Positions 32,440-45,414 of a stretch of 45,414 nucleotides of DNA are shown in pieces. The DNA is from Pseudopyrenochaeta lycopersici (lineage: Eukaryota; Ascomycota; Dothideomycetes; Pleosporales; Pseudopyrenochaetaceae): assembly GCA_003313425.1 (NCBI GenBank), contig NHZP01000107.1:1-45414 (forward strand). Reading direction: 5' to 3'. The first letter of the stretch is position 1. Each line of letters opens with the position of its first letter. Below the pieces are notes generated by a model that made no database searches, was not told the origin of the DNA, and saw only the letters and a list, made by a program, of their open reading frames with translations. A program made the position numbers and the translations under genes.

Positions 32440-34769
32440 TGTATCTAGCTATAATTATCTTACCACTATTAGGATCAATAGTATCTGGTTTTTTTGGTAG
32501 AAAAACTGGAATCTCAGGAGCACAAATAATTACATGTACAGCTGTTGTGAGTACAACAATATTTGCTGTTTTAGCTTTCTTTGAAGTTGGATTAAATAAT
32601 TTACCTGTAGCAATGGAGGTATTCAGATGAATTGATTCTGAATCATTAAATGTATATTGAGCATTTAATTTTGATTCACTAACAGTTTCTATGCTTATAC
32701 CTGTTTTAATAGTTTCTTCTTTAGTACATATATATTCAATAGGTTATATGAGCCATGACCCACATATACAGAGATTCTTCAGTTATTTAAGCTTATTCAC
32801 ATTTATGATGGTTATATTAGTTACAGCTAACAATTACTTATTAATGTTTGTAGGTTGAGAAGGTGTAGGAGTTTGTTCATATCTTTTAGTATGTTTCTGA
32901 TTTAGTAGAATTGCAGCAAATCAAAGCTCTATTTCAGCCTTTTTAACTAATAGAGTAGGTGATTGCTTCTTAACTATAGGTATGTTTGCTATATTATTAG
33001 CATTTGGTAATCTAGATTATGCTACAGTATTCTCATTAGCCCCTTATATGAATGAAAATCTTATAACTATTGTAGGTATATGTTTAGTAATAGGAGCTAT
33101 GGCTAAAAGTTCTCAAGTAGGACTTCATGTATGACTACCTATGGCAATGGAAGGTCCTACACCTGTATCTGCATTAATACATGCTGCTACAATGGTTACT
33201 GCAGGAGTTTACCTATTAATGCGTTCATCTCCTGTAATTGAATATAGTACAATGGTACTTATGTTATGTTTATGATTAGGTGCAATTACAACCGTATTTA
33301 GTTCTCTTATAGGTTTATTCCAACAAGATATTAAAAAAGTTATAGCTTATTCTACTATGAGTCAATTAGGTATGATGGTTATAGCTGTAGGTTTATCTTC
33401 TTATAATATAGCTTTATTTCATTTAGTAAACCACGCTTTCTATAAAGCACTTTTATTCTTAGGGGCTGGAGCTGTTATTCATGCTGTAGCTGATAATCAA
33501 GATTTTAGAAGATATGGTGGGTTAAGACCATTTTTACCACTTACTTATTCCGTAATGCTTATAGCTTCTTTAAGTTTAGTAGCCTTCCCATTTATGACAG
33601 GATTCTATTCAAAAGATTTTATACTTGAATCTGCTTATGGTCAATATTATTTCTCTGGTACTGTTGTTTATATAATTGCTACTATAGGAGCAATGTTTAC
33701 TACATTATATTCTGTAAAAGTATTGTATTTAACATTCCTAACTAATCCTAATGGACCTTTAATTAATTATAAACAAGCACATGAAGGTGATATATTTATG
33801 AGTTTACCTTTAATGATTTTAGCTGTATTCTCTATATTCTTTGGATTTATAACAAAAGATATGTTTATAGGGTTAGGTTCAGGATTCTTTTCAGATAATG
33901 CTTTATTTATACACCCTTCTCATGAAATAATGTTAGATACTGAATTTGGAGTACCAACTTTATTTAAATTATTACCTTTTATTTTTACTATTTCATTAAG
34001 TGTAATTGCTATAGTCTTATCTGAATACTTATCTACTATACTAATTTATTTTAAATTATCTAGAGTAGGTTACAATATATTTAGTTTCTTTAACCAACGT
34101 TTCTTAATAGAATTATTTTATAACAAATACATTACTGGTATCGTATTAAAACTTGGTGGACAAACTACTAAAGTAATAGATAAGGGATCTGTAGAATATA
34201 TAGGACCTTATGGATTAGAAAAAGGACTATTAAATATAAGTAATACTATTGCTAGACTAAATACTGGAGTAATAACATCTTATGCACTATATATATTAAT
34301 AGGGCTAATAGTATATCTATTATTTAATTCATATATTAATAATCCTATAATTATAGTAGTACTAATTATATCTTTATCTTTACTATTACTGCAGAGTACT
34401 ATAGGTAACTACGTTAAAACAAGTCCTGAAGAATCTTCTGATGTATCTTTACAAAGTTCTATTATACGTCTACATTACATGCTTGATCTATTTGCTCAAA
34501 GAACAGAAAATCTACCTAGTGGACCACAGATGAAACAGAGATACGAGACTTTGACTCAAGTAACGGACTATGTACATTTTGAAATGAAGCAAGGAAAACT
34601 ACAGTTTAGAGCTATACAGAAACTAGGAAAAGAAGGATTAGAACATAGACCTGATCTAGCTCAAGAAATTCATAGTATTATGGATCAATCTAGGGAATTT
34701 TTAGTACAACATAGTGTAATTCTATCAGAGGGTGTAACAACTCTTATACAAACGGGAGCTTTTGGATAA
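32439..34769 (+). CDS. nad5: NADH dehydrogenase subunit 5 with C-terminal tail (intact reading)
   Basis: This 776-residue protein is the largest proton-pumping subunit of complex I. Conserved parts include [40 protein letters not shown] and [20 protein letters not shown]. The expected fungal Nad5 end falls near residue 650. A tail of about 120 residues follows, hydrophilic and helical in look (for example [20 protein letters not shown]), ending TLIQTGAFG, with slightly higher GC than the core. The tail is identical in both readings of the contig and stop-free, so it is not an indel artefact. Its role is unknown. Confidence 0.95.
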
Positions 34770-34925
34770 AACATTAGATTATCATCTTTATATTTTCTTT
34801 TTAGTTGAATATATTAGTCAAAAAACGGTTAAATTACTGTTAACTTGTTAAAAAAAGTGGTAAACAATTATTTACCTTTAATAGTATAACAAAAAATAAT
34901 ATTACGTCTTTCTTTTTTAAACAAA

Positions 34926-34998
34926 AAGAAATTAGCTCAATTGGTAGAGCATCCGTTTTACACGCGGCAGGTTAAGTGTTCGAATCACTTATTTCTTA
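34926..34998 (+). tRNA. trnV: tRNA-Val(UAC) plus-strand duplicate, second reading
   Basis: Same locus as 2319-2391. Confidence 0.85.
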
Positions 34999-35026
34999 CG
35001 CTAGCTATTAACTTATATTTTATACA

Positions 35027-35296
35027 ATGAATTTATCACTAATTTTTTTTTCAATTGGAATTTTAGGCTTTGTTTTAAACAGAAAAAACATTATATTAAT
35101 ACTTATTTCAATAGAAATAATGTTATTGGCTATTACATTTCTAGTATTGGTTAGTTCACTTAGCTTTGACGGTATATTAGGTCAAACATATGCTATTTAT
35201 ATTATTGCCATAGCCAAAGCAGAATCTGCTGTAGGTTTAGGTATTTTAGTAGCTTTTTATAGATTAAGAGGAAGTATTAGTATTGAATTTAAATAA
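35027..35296 (+). CDS. nad4L: Duplicated nad4L, second reading
   Basis: Same locus as 2420-2689, with identical protein. Confidence 0.85.
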   Translation: MNLSLIFFSIGILGFVLNRKNIILILISIEIMLLAITFLVLVSSLSFDGILGQTYAIYIIAIAKAESAVGLGILVAFYRLRGSISIEFK

Positions 35297-36246
35297 TGTA
35301 TTTAGCTATAATTATCTTACCACTATTAGGATCAATAGTATCTGGTTTTTTTGGTAGAAAAACTGGAATCTCAGGAGCACAAATAATTACATATACAGCT
35401 GTTGTGATTACAAGAACATCCGCTGTTTTAGCTTTCTTTGATGTTGGATCGAATAATTTACCCAAACCGCACCAGTTTATTTTTGCAGAATTAAAAAGCT
35501 CAGGGTTGGATTTTAGTAGCATAGGCCGTTTATTAGAAAAGAAAAAAGATATGGAAGTAGAAATATCTGATCTTAGACAAGATCGTCTTGATAATTGAAA
35601 CGAACTTAAAAAAGCAAAAGGTACTTTAACTTTAGCGAATCATGTAGATGATTCTAAAAACAATGCTCTTAGGGAATTAAAGAGAGATTATCCTTCGTAC
35701 TTTGATGAAGATAGTGGTAATAACACAAAAGAAGGGTTAGAACAAGTAGTTGACTATCTAAATGAAGAACATTCTGATTTGCAATCACGTGTAGTGAAAC
35801 TTAAAAAAGAAATACAATCTTTAGATAGAAAAATAGCAATATCAAAACAACTTAACAACCAGTTAGGTGAGTCTAGTAACGTTAATTCAATATTTCTTAT
35901 TTTAACTCGCCCTTTTTACTTTGTTCCTTTACGAACATTAATTCATTATGTATTACCCTATTTTTCTTTATTTATAACTATTTTTTCACTATTATTTATC
36001 AGTTTCGTATTTCCAAGTTTAAATGTACCATACTTTATGCAAAATATTTTCGATTATATTTTTAATATAATTAAATATGAGGTAGTAATATCTTTATTAC
36101 TATTATTATGATCTTTTTATACTTACACAAAAAAGATTAAGAAATATTTTAGTATAGGTAAAAATGTTATACGTTTTGTTAAAACGAGTTACTATATAGA
36201 TATTTGAATATTATTAGTAATATTCACAATAATTATTTTTTTTTAA
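35296..36246 (+). CDS. Nad5-N chimera, second reading
   Basis: Same locus as 2689-3645. A T-run of nine instead of eight bases makes this version stop at 36246, with 316 codons before the stop. All upstream residues agree, so the chimera is real in both readings. Confidence 0.75.
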
Positions 36247-36486
36247 CATTTAACATTTATCATAACATTTAACATTTATCATAACATTTACCATTAAAAA
36301 AAAAAATTTATAAAATTTAATAGTAAGGAACATGTTTTTTTATAAAAGTCCTTACATATTAAATTTATAAAAAATAAATCTATAAATAAAATTTTTCTAA
36401 AGTAGAAAAGATAATTTTAATTAAAACAGTATAACTGTTAGTATAATATATTAAATTAAAAAACAATAAAACAACAATACAAATAA

Positions 36487-37641
36487 ATGAGATTATTAAA
36501 AAGTCATCCGATTTTAAGATTAGCCAATTCTTACTTAGTAGATTCACCACAACCTCTAAATTTAAGTTACATGTGAAATTTTGGTTCTTTATTAGCCCTT
36601 TGTTTAGTTATACAAATTGTTACAGGTGTAACATTAGCAATGCATTACAACCCTAGTGTTGCTGAAGCATTTAATAGTGTAGAACATATTATGCGTGATG
36701 TAAATAATGGATGATTAATACGTTATTTACATAGTAACACAGCTTCAGCATTTTTCTTTGTAGTTTACTTACACATAGGTAGAGGTATGTACTATGGATC
36801 TTATAGAGCACCAAGAACTCTTGTATGAACTATTGGTACTGTTATATTTATCTTAATGATGGCTACAGCTTTCTTGGGTTACGTTTTACCTTATGGGCAA
36901 ATGTCATTATGAGGTGCAACTGTTATTACTAATCTTATGAGTGCTATACCTTGAGTAGGTCAAGATATAGTTGAGTTTATATGAGGTGGTTTCAGTGTTA
37001 ATAATGCAACATTAAACAGATTCTTCTCATTACATTTTGTTTTACCTTTTGTATTAGCTGCTTTAGCACTAATGCATTTAATAGTTTTACATGATACAGC
37101 TGGATCTGGAAATCCTTTAGGTATATCAGGAAACTATGAAAGAATGCCTTTTGCACCTTATTTAATATTTAAAGATCTTATTACAATTTTTGCATTCATA
37201 TTTGTGTTATCTTTATTTGTGTTCTTTATGCCTAACGTATTAGGTGATAGTGAAAACTATGTTGTGGCAAATCCTATGCAAACTCCTGCAGCTATAGTTC
37301 CGGAATGATACCTTCTTCCTTTCTATGCTATATTAAGATCTATTCCTAATAAATTATTAGGAGTTATAGCTATGTTCTCTGCTATTCTTATATTATTATT
37401 ATTACCTGTAACAGATATAAGTAGATCAAGAGGTATGCAATTTAGACCTTTAAGTAAAGCAGCTTTCTTTGTGTTTGTTGCTAATTTTTTAATCTTAATG
37501 CAGTTAGGAGCTAAACACGTAGAATCTCCATTTATTGAATTTGGTCAAATAAGTACTGTTTTATATTTCTTATACTTTACAGTAATAATGTATGGTGTTA
37601 CTCTTATTGAAAACACTTTTGTGGACTTAAGACACAAATAA
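36487..37641 (+). CDS. cob: Cytochrome b, second reading
   Basis: Same locus as 3879-5033. Confidence 0.97.
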
Positions 37642-37690
37642 GAAAAACAACGTAAACAGTTAAAAATAAAATAATGATTAGATTATCATT

Positions 37691-37880
37691 AACTTGTTAT
37701 GAAAATAGTAACACTCGTTATTTATAGTAACATTTGTTATAAATAATAGTATAACAAATCCTAGTATATATAATATTGTATACGTAATATGTATAATAGT
37801 CTATATATTAGAAGATTGCATTGTAGATATATATTTACACAGCAACAGGGAGAAGAATAAACTTGTGTTTAGTAAAGCCC
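37691..37880 (+). ncRNA. Recurrent structured element copy A, second reading
   Basis: Same locus as 5083-5272. Confidence 0.55.
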
Positions 37881-38023
37881 AATTATAATAAACTTGTGTA
37901 AAATGAAATTTATTTGTAAATATAAAATATATAATCTATGTTATATAAATAGATAATTAACCTGATCAATTAAAATATACCGGTTTATTATGTGTAATTT
38001 TAAGATCATTTTTTTAATTTAAT

Positions 38024-39139
38024 ATGTTATATTTTCCAACGATTATGTCTGTTCTTGAAGTATTAGCTGTTACTATACCTGTTTTATTAACAGTAGCTTT
38101 TGTAACTGTAGCTGAAAGAAAAACAATGGCTAGTATGCAAAGAAGATTGGGACCCAATGCAGTAGGTTGATATGGTCTACTTCAAGCATTCGCTGATGCT
38201 CTTAAACTTTTATTAAAAGAGTATGTTTCTCCTACACAAGCCAATATAGTATTATTTTTTCTTGGTCCTGTTATAACTTTAATTTTTGCATTATTAGGGT
38301 ACGCTGTAATACCATATGGTCCTGGTTTAATGCTGTTAGATTATAATCTGGGTATATTATATATGTTGGCTATGTCTTCATTAGCCACATATGGTATATT
38401 ATTAGCAGGATGATCAGCTAATTCTAAATATGCATTCTTAGGGTCATTAAGAAGTACAGCTCAATTAATTAGTTATGAGTTAATTTTAAGCTCTGCTATA
38501 CTTTTAGTAGTACTATTAGCAGGTAGTTTAGACATAACTGTTATTATAGAAGCCCAAAGAGCTATTTGATATGTAGTACCTTTATTTCCTATATTCATTA
38601 TATTTTTTATAGGATCTATTGCAGAAACGAATAGAGCTCCATTTGATTTAGCCGAAGCTGAATCAGAATTAGTTAGTGGTTTTATGACAGAACATTCAGC
38701 TGTTATATTTGTATTTTTCTTTTTAGCTGAATATGCTAGCATAGTACTTATTTGTATTTTAAATAGTATTTTATTCTTAGGTGGTTATCTATTTGACTTT
38801 AACTATTATCTATATCCTTACTTTTATTTAGTGCAATTCATTGCAGGTGATAGTTATATGTATCTAACAGATAATGAAACTAATTTTAATGTAATTGATT
38901 TTGATAATTATAATTCAATAATAGGAACAACTATAAGTGGTGTAGTAATAGGAGTTAAATCTAGTATAATGGTATTTGTTTTCATATGAGCTAGAGCTTC
39001 TTTCCCTAGAATACGTTATGACCAACTTATGTCTTATTGTTGAACTGTTTTATTACCAATAGTTATTGCATTTATTATACTAGTCCCATGTATATTATAT
39101 AGTTTTGAAATAATGCCTTGTAATATACCTTTACTATAA
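38024..39139 (+). CDS. nad1: NADH dehydrogenase subunit 1, second reading
   Basis: Same locus as 5416-6531. Confidence 0.97.
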
Positions 39140-39210
39140 ATTCACCTTAACAAAGTTATAATTATATATTTTACGTCTAATATTTTAAGTACACTATAAA
39201 TTATTTTTTT

Positions 39211-39231
39211 TAGGTAATAAGGTATTACCTA
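39211..39231. terminator. Hairpin between convergent nad1 and rps3, second reading
   Basis: Same locus as 6603-6623. Confidence 0.5.
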
Positions 39232-39469
39232 TATATTTCTTATATAATATATGTACTGCAGGTATTACTTTGATATATACTTTATAACCTTGATATAAAA
39301 TTTTATGTATCTATAATATATGTTATAATGGAAATATATTTATAGTTTTTCTAGATCATACTAATTTTAATAATAAAATTAATTATATTGTGATAAATTT
39401 TTAATCCATTGGATAAAAATCTTAGCCAAACTATTGAACTATATTTTACTATAGGTGTATAAAAAGAGC

Positions 39470-40753
39470 TTAAAAAAATTTAAAGCTAATTGTTAACATA
39501 TGACTACTTACTCAACCCTTTAACCCAAAAGTTCCATTTCTTGTTTTAGAATTAATTAGAGTATATTGTGAATTAGATTTAACGTAACCTCTTAACATAG
39601 TAGATGGTTTATTATTAAATGAGGAACGTATATTTTTTAAGCTACCTGCATATCTATATTTAAATACTGCTCTCATAGCTGTTAAACGTCTTGTTAATCT
39701 ACCTGATGCTTCAAATCTTACACCACTTACTACTTGTTGTTTTATGGTATTTATAATATTGTTTTTGTTCATTGCCTCAATATTATCATCAAATGTAATG
39801 AGTGTATGTAAATCAGGTATTTTTACCATTTGTAATATAGCTTTTCTTAAAATTCTTACTGCTTTATTTTTCCTATCTCTTAGTTTTAAAGCAACTGCGG
39901 ATGAAAAAATATCACTATTTAAATGTATAGATTTTAATTCAACTAAGTTAATTTCTACCTTTTTGTTATATAACTTTTCTATTAAACTAATTAACCCTAA
40001 ATTTTTTAAGTTTAGGTTTAAGCTATTAAATTTGGATTTATTAAAATTAATTAATTTTGTTGAATTAAATAATACTTTTTGTAATCTAAAAAATTTTTTT
40101 AAAAGTCTAATATTATAAGTAGGTATTTTGTATAATTTAAGATATTTTTTTCTTAAATTTACTAGCAAGTATCTTACTAAATTATCCATTGGTTTAAAGA
40201 AAGCCATATTTCATTTTCTAAAAATAAAAAAGTTATTTTTTAGTAAATGAACTAATCTGTTTTTATGATTTGGTATAAATATTGTTTCTCCCTGAACAAT
40301 TCTTTTTTTAAATCTTATCAATGTAATAATTTTTCTTATATAACGTTCAATGGATGATTTTTGTTTATTGTATACGTATAATGTAATGAAAAGTTTATTG
40401 TTAGTGTGTTTTATTTCAGCTCTACTTGCATATATTTTATTTGCCGAATAACGAATTTTGTTATCACGTCTACGTTTAAAAAGTATTTGTATTTTATCTT
40501 GTAACATATTACAATAACTTCTAAGTAATTTATTTAGTACAGCATCAGAACTAATTAAAGATTTAATATAGGATTTATTGTAAGAATACACACTACTAAA
40601 TCATTCTTTACTAGAAAAAGGATAAAAGATAATATTATTATATTCCTCTCTTTCAGAATTACTCTGTATTTTATTATTTTTATCTATAATATAATTAGTA
40701 GTTAATAATTTATCATTAATACTATTTTGTTTATTTTTGAATATATTTAACAT
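39470..40753 (-). CDS. rps3: Ribosomal protein S3, second reading
   Basis: Same locus as 6862-8145. Confidence 0.9.
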
Positions 40754-40858
40754 AGAATATTTTTATGAATTATTGGTATAAATTAAGGAAAAATAATGAA
40801 AATTATATGGTTAATTATGTATATTAACCTAGTAATACCATATTTATAATATAGCTTA

Positions 40859-40928
40859 AGGATATGAAGGAGTTGAACCTTATATTTATGATCTGCAATC
40901 AAAATGCATAGCCCTATGCAACACACCC
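40859..40928 (-). tRNA. trnC: tRNA-Cys(GCA), second reading
   Basis: Same locus as 8251-8320. Confidence 0.8.
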
Positions 40929-41018
40929 CTTTTTTGTTCTGTACTATGAGACTTCTTAAAAATAAAAAAAGTCTAATTAATTAGAAGATCAAAATATATT
41001 AGAATTAATATAAATCAA

Positions 41019-41792
41019 TTAATGTAATTCTAATGCATCTTTAATATATGAACAAGATAGAACTACAAAAACTTGTGATTGTATAAAGGCAATACCTAAT
41101 TCTAATCCAGAGAATGCAATTATAAATGCTAATGGTAATAATCCTAGTACAAAGAATATAATTCCAGAACTCATAATATTGTATGTAAATCCACTTAGAA
41201 TATTTAAAAGCATATGACCTGATAATATATTAGCTGCTAATCTTAATCCTAGAGAAACATTACGTGCAAGATATGAGATAAACTCGATTAATACTAATAA
41301 AGGTAATAATCCTAAAGGACAACCAGCAGGAACAAATAAAGAAAAGAATTTTAATCCATGTTCTTTAAACCCTAATACTGTAGCACCTAATACAACAGTA
41401 AAGCTAAGTGAGAATGTTAATATGAAATGAGATGTTGATGCGAAACTATAAGGCACCATACCTATAAGATTATTTATTAAAATAAAAATAAATAATGCAT
41501 ACATAAATGGAAAGTAAGCTTGACCATTTTTATTGTTAATTTGGTTTACAACAATACTATGGATAGTAGCATATAATGTTTCTTGACTTAAAGATCATTT
41601 GTTTGGAGTAATTTTTGAATGGTTAGTTGCTAAAATACTAAAATAAAAAGTTATAAAAGCAGCTATTGTCATGTATAACCCTATATTAGTTATAGATAAG
41701 TTCATATTTGCTAATAATGGTGTATCTATACTAAATAAGTTTCTTATTTCAAATTGGTCAAGAGGACTTAAAATTGTTTGATATTTAAACAT
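41019..41792 (-). CDS. atp6: Atp6, second reading
   Basis: Same locus as 8411-9184. Confidence 0.97.
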
Positions 41793-42007
41793 ATATAAAT
41801 ATTATGTTTTACTACAAGTATAATATTATTTTTTCAAAAATGTTAGGATAAACTTATTAACTATATTACTATAAAATTATTTAATAGTTAAGATAAAAGT
41901 ACTTAAAAATAGGTTAATACAACAAATTAAACTGTATTCTCTTGTAAAACGTATTGTGTTGTAAAGTGTATTATACAGTAATTATTCTATATAAAATATA
42001 TTACTTG

Positions 42008-42225
42008 GATACAAGTAAGCCGGGTCATGTATGTAATATTTAACTAAAATAAAGATTAATTAAGGCTTTTTATTTAATAGTTATAATAAAATACTAAAAG
42101 TTTTTATCATTTAAATTTCTGTGAATTACCCAAGCTTTTACCTCGCTTTTAAAAAAAGCTATACTTAAATCACTGGACTTCCCTACTGTTCTCTTAATAA
42201 AATTAAGATGAATTACATTTGTATC
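42008..42225 (-). ncRNA. rnpB: RNase P RNA, second reading
   Basis: Same locus as 9400-9617. Confidence 0.85.
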
Positions 42226-42481
42226 ACAAGTTTAAAAATAAAGTAAATATTTTTATCTATTTATTTACATCTAATGACATTTAGGTTTATAACTATTTAT
42301 CTAAAACGTATTTATTAAATATCTTATAACGTTGTTAATGTTACAATATTTATAGATCTACCATATAAATCTAGTTGCTATATCCCTTAGATTATTACAA
42401 GAAAATTCTATTTGTAAAATAGCAAGCTAACTATGTAAGTAATTTAATTACCTAATACAAGTTTTATTAAGTAATATATAT

Positions 42482-42555
42482 GAGCCGGGAGAGAAATTTG
42501 AATTCCCACTATTAATGCATGAAATTAATGTTCTACCAATTGAACTATCCTGGCT
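42482..42555 (-). tRNA. trnM: tRNA-Met(CAU) copy 1, second reading
   Basis: Same locus as 9874-9947. Confidence 0.88.
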
Positions 42556-42703
42556 TATTATTATAAAAATTACTATTATAAAAATTACTATTATAAAAAT
42601 TATTATAAAAATATAAAATAACTATAATACCTACTTAAACTTATTTTAAGTTTATCAACATGTATGATATAGTAAATAATCACCCTCTATATAATACAAT
42701 ATT

Positions 42704-42778
42704 GGGAGGATACCCTGACTTGAACAGGGAACTTACTGTGCCACATACAGTTGTTCTGCCAATTGAACTATATCCACC
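42704..42778 (-). tRNA. trnH: tRNA-His(GUG), second reading
   Basis: Same locus as 10096-10170. Confidence 0.9.
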
Positions 42779-42782
42779 TTTT

Positions 42783-42854
42783 CTATGTAGGGGTGATTCG
42801 AACACCCATAAGTAAATACCAAAAATTTATGACTTACCATTAGTCTACTACATA
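42783..42854 (-). tRNA. trnQ: tRNA-Gln(UUG), second reading
   Basis: Same locus as 10175-10246. Confidence 0.9.
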
Positions 42855-42929
42855 TTAATAATTATAAAGGTATTATAATAATAAATTAAAATATGTGAAT
42901 TAAATTATATAACACATTAATATTATCTT

Positions 42930-43012
42930 TATGGGTAATAAGACTCGAACTTATATGAATTAATTTCACCCCGTCCTAAGCGGGACCTGTCTACCAATTT
43001 CAGCATACCCAT
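42930..43012 (-). tRNA. trnL: tRNA-Leu(UAG), second reading
   Basis: Same locus as 10322-10404. Confidence 0.9.
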
Positions 43013-43247
43013 TTTTAGTATTAGTATACTATGCAAATAATCCTTAAATTATATAAATATATTTTTTAAAAGCTATATAAAAATATAAATTAAAAATATA
43101 ACTTAAAATATATAGACGTAAAAAAAAGATAAATTTAGTTATATTCTTATTAAAAAACATTATTATTAAATAAGTAGTGATTAACTTGTATATCATTTTT
43201 AATTTATATTTTTATAATAAACTTAAACAATATTTGTTTAAATAATA

Positions 43248-43321
43248 TGCTCGAGATAAGATTTGAACTTATAACCTAAACATCTTCAGAGTTCCGCTCT
43301 ACCGGGTTGAGCTTCTCGAGC
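43248..43321 (-). tRNA. trnF: tRNA-Phe(GAA), second reading
   Basis: Same locus as 10640-10713. Confidence 0.87.
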
Positions 43322-43341
43322 CTAGTATCTTTAAACATTAA

Positions 43342-43413
43342 TGGAGATATTAGGACTCGATCCTAAAATAACGATATGCAAAATCGCAGTTTTACCAATT
43401 AAACTATATCCCC
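43342..43413 (-). tRNA. trnA: tRNA-Ala(UGC), second reading
   Basis: Same locus as 10734-10805. Confidence 0.9.
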
Positions 43414-43442
43414 TTAAGTTGATATCAACATATCATTTAAAT

Positions 43443-43515
43443 AGACCCAAGCGGGGTTCGAACCCGCGCATTTAACAGTGAAAATGTTACGTCTTAACCA
43501 CTTGACTATTGGGCC
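43443..43515 (-). tRNA. trnE: tRNA-Glu(UUC), second reading
   Basis: Same locus as 10835-10907. Confidence 0.92.
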
Positions 43516-43839
43516 TTATAACTAATATAAAAACTTAAAAACGAAAAAATATAAAAAGTAAAAATATAAAAACTAAAAAAGATTAATAGACTTTAAATAT
43601 TTTGAACCTATATCTGTTATTTAAATTTAATACATACAGTCTTAAACTTAAAAATTTTTCGTTAAAAAGTTTATATAAGCCTATATATAAATATAACAGT
43701 ACTAACCCTAGCGGTTTCTGGCAGAGCAACCCCCCTATTATTTGTCATAACCACGCTTACGGTTTTCATGTTTATAGATTATGTGGGCTTAAAAACACCT
43801 TTCTACAGTCATACTGTGTAGGTTTAAGAACACTTCCTA

Positions 43840-43912
43840 TAAGGCCAGAATGACTCGAACACTCATCTGAGCTATTATGAGCAGCTTGCTTTACCTATTA
43901 AGCTATAGCCTT
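43840..43912 (-). tRNA. trnM: tRNA-Met(CAU) copy 2, second reading
   Basis: Same locus as 11232-11304. Confidence 0.87.
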
Positions 43913-43918
43913 GAAGTA

Positions 43919-43987
43919 TGCGGACAGAGGATTTGCACCCCTATTTACTGGTCATGAGCCAGGTATGTTACTATTACATTAATCCGC
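43919..43987 (-). tRNA. trnM: tRNA-Met(CAU) copy 3, second reading
   Basis: Same locus as 11311-11379. Confidence 0.8.
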
Positions 43988-44010
43988 GTTAATAATTAAG
44001 AATATCTAAA

Positions 44011-44083
44011 TAGCCCAGTACGAGAATTGCACTCATATCTTCCGATTACAAAACGGGTGCATTACTATTATGCAAACCAGGCT
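44011..44083 (-). tRNA. trnT: tRNA-Thr(UGU), second reading
   Basis: Same locus as 11403-11475. Confidence 0.85.
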
Positions 44084-44167
44084 AAATAAAGTATTTTTAA
44101 TGATAAGTATGTTATTTAGTTAATGAAAAACTAACTAGATAAATATATTATCTAGTTATAATAAATT

Positions 44168-45414
44168 AGTACTTTATACCTAAGAACATCAAAGCCCTTT
44201 CAGCCAAAGCCTATAATCCCTAACCATATTCTTAAAACAATATGAAAAATGGGGATTCGTAATGTTATACTACGTTTCTAAGAGTATCCTAAGGTAAGCT
44301 TCGTGCCTAGATGCATTCAGCACTTATCTTAACTAACATAGCTTTCCTGCCGTGCCTATACTATGTATAAATACTTGAGTATAAAAGTATTACCAGATAT
44401 AGCTCAAATAGGAAATAAATTTATATAAATCTATCTATATTACTTTCCTTCTTCCATAGATACCCATTCTCTACTTAGTAAGAAAAACCTATTCTTACTG
44501 TAATTTATCAGGTTAATATTAAGCGTATAAACAACAGGTAAACCATAGGTTACCATACCCAACTCCTTTCGTACGAAGGGGCTATCCTTATTTTACTCTA
44601 ATTTCCTCTAGAAGATAGAAACCATACTGTCTCACGACGTATTTAACCCAGCTCGTGTAGCTCTTTAATCGACGAACAGTCGTACCCTTCATGATTCCTG
44701 CATTCATGTGGATGAGCTAAGCCGACATCGAGGTGCCAAACTGCGCACTCAATTTGTACTCTCTGGCGCAATTAGCCTGTTATCCCCAGCGTAGCTTTTT
44801 CAATAATACAAGACCTTTCCTTACTGCGTCTTGCGGTCTTTATGCCCTGCTTACGCAACTGATAGACGTGTATGTCAAACAGTAAAGCAAGATTAAGCCA
44901 TTAAACTTTGGAAGTATATATCAACATCATTTTCTCTTATCAAATTTAGATAAAAAAAATAACTAATAGTGTTACAATTAATATTTGTATAAACAACAAT
45001 GTGTTTATAATTCAATTATATATTAATAATTAATACTATATATACACCTATTTTCCACATAGGTAAAATCTTACTTATATTAAATTGTTTTAGTTCTAAC
45101 TTAAATAGAAATATAACTGAATTAGTTATAGATACTTTATAAAAGTAAATATAAAAAATAACAAACTAAATATAGTAATTAAAAATAAGATATATAAGGC
45201 AATTATTTAATAAAAGCCCTATATAAATTGCGTATAGCATATTACAAAAATAAATTTGGATACTCCCAGGTACTCTTTATGGGATCTGTGCCCCGCATAA
45301 ACCATCTGCTAGCCATTGTCTCCTGAGTTTGATGTAATCTCCCTCTTTTATGGATTACATTCAGACGTCAACTACAAAAATGTAGTCTATTCTACTGATA
45401 TAACAACCAGAGTA
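44168..45414 (-). rRNA. rnl: Large subunit rRNA, 3' part, second reading cut by contig end
   Basis: Same locus as the 3' third of rnl at 11560-12808. It carries three small indels relative to that reading (near 44978, 45185 and 45343), all in or next to short runs; which reading is right cannot be told here. Confidence 0.93.

Larger units (their letters stand above)
32607..45414. repeat. Terminal redundancy, copy 2 (same as 1-12808)
   Basis: This is the second reading of the block described at 1-12808. It holds the intact version of nad5. Offsets between copies vary from 32606 to 32609 because of the small indels. Confidence 0.9.

Overview
The window is a fungal mitochondrial genome, and it contains part of that genome twice. 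It is very AT-rich. TGA is read as tryptophan throughout (genetic code 4), and the tRNA-Trp has anticodon UCA. It carries all seven nad genes, cob, cox1, cox2, cox3, atp6, rps3, both rRNAs, a nearly full tRNA set and an RNase P RNA. Genes on both strands, a mitochondrial rps3 and a Cox1 C-terminus of the PPKPHAFTSLPLQS type point to Dikarya, most likely a basidiomycete; the exact lineage cannot be fixed from the sequence. No atp8 or atp9 was found.

Bases 1-12808 recur as 32607-45414 with only six small indels. The contig has therefore read about 12.8 kb past its own start on a circle of about 32.6 kb. The first copy of nad5 carries two frame-breaking indels that the second copy lacks, so single-base frame anomalies in this assembly need caution.

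The circle has two transcription blocks. Plus strand, from 21034 round to 6531: cox3 (with a small group I intron), nad2, nad3, a cox1-cox2 fusion, nad4, nad4L, nad5, a duplicated tRNA-Val, a duplicated nad4L, a chimeric ORF, cob and nad1. Minus strand, from 20231 down to 6862: two tRNA-Arg, rns, tRNAs, nad6, a tRNA cluster, rnl, more tRNAs, rnpB, atp6, tRNA-Cys and rps3. The blocks diverge at a repeat-rich region (20232-21033), a candidate promoter or origin. They converge at 6532-6861, which contains a strong hairpin.

The unusual biology lies in the plus block. (1) cox1 and cox2 form one uninterrupted frame. (2) nad3 runs on without a stop into a tail of about 470 residues. (3) nad5 has a tail of about 120 residues. 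(4) nad4 ends in a copy of the mature Cox2 N-terminal motif plus a membrane segment, and a second open frame with a membrane helix, a Pro/Gly/Asn-rich linker and a Cys-rich zinc-ribbon-like end overlaps it one frame away. (5) A second nad4L is followed by the first ~57 codons of nad5 fused to an unknown coiled-coil and membrane protein. Pieces resembling the Cox1 C-terminus and Cox2 N-terminus recur at several of these joints. Between plus-strand genes there are tRNA-like elements with sound acceptor and T arms but damaged anticodon arms, and a recurrent structured element (three full copies, one partial) with a compensatory base change. Together these suggest polyprotein-like gene fusions plus tRNA-punctuation RNA processing, with the mitochondrion encoding its own RNase P RNA.
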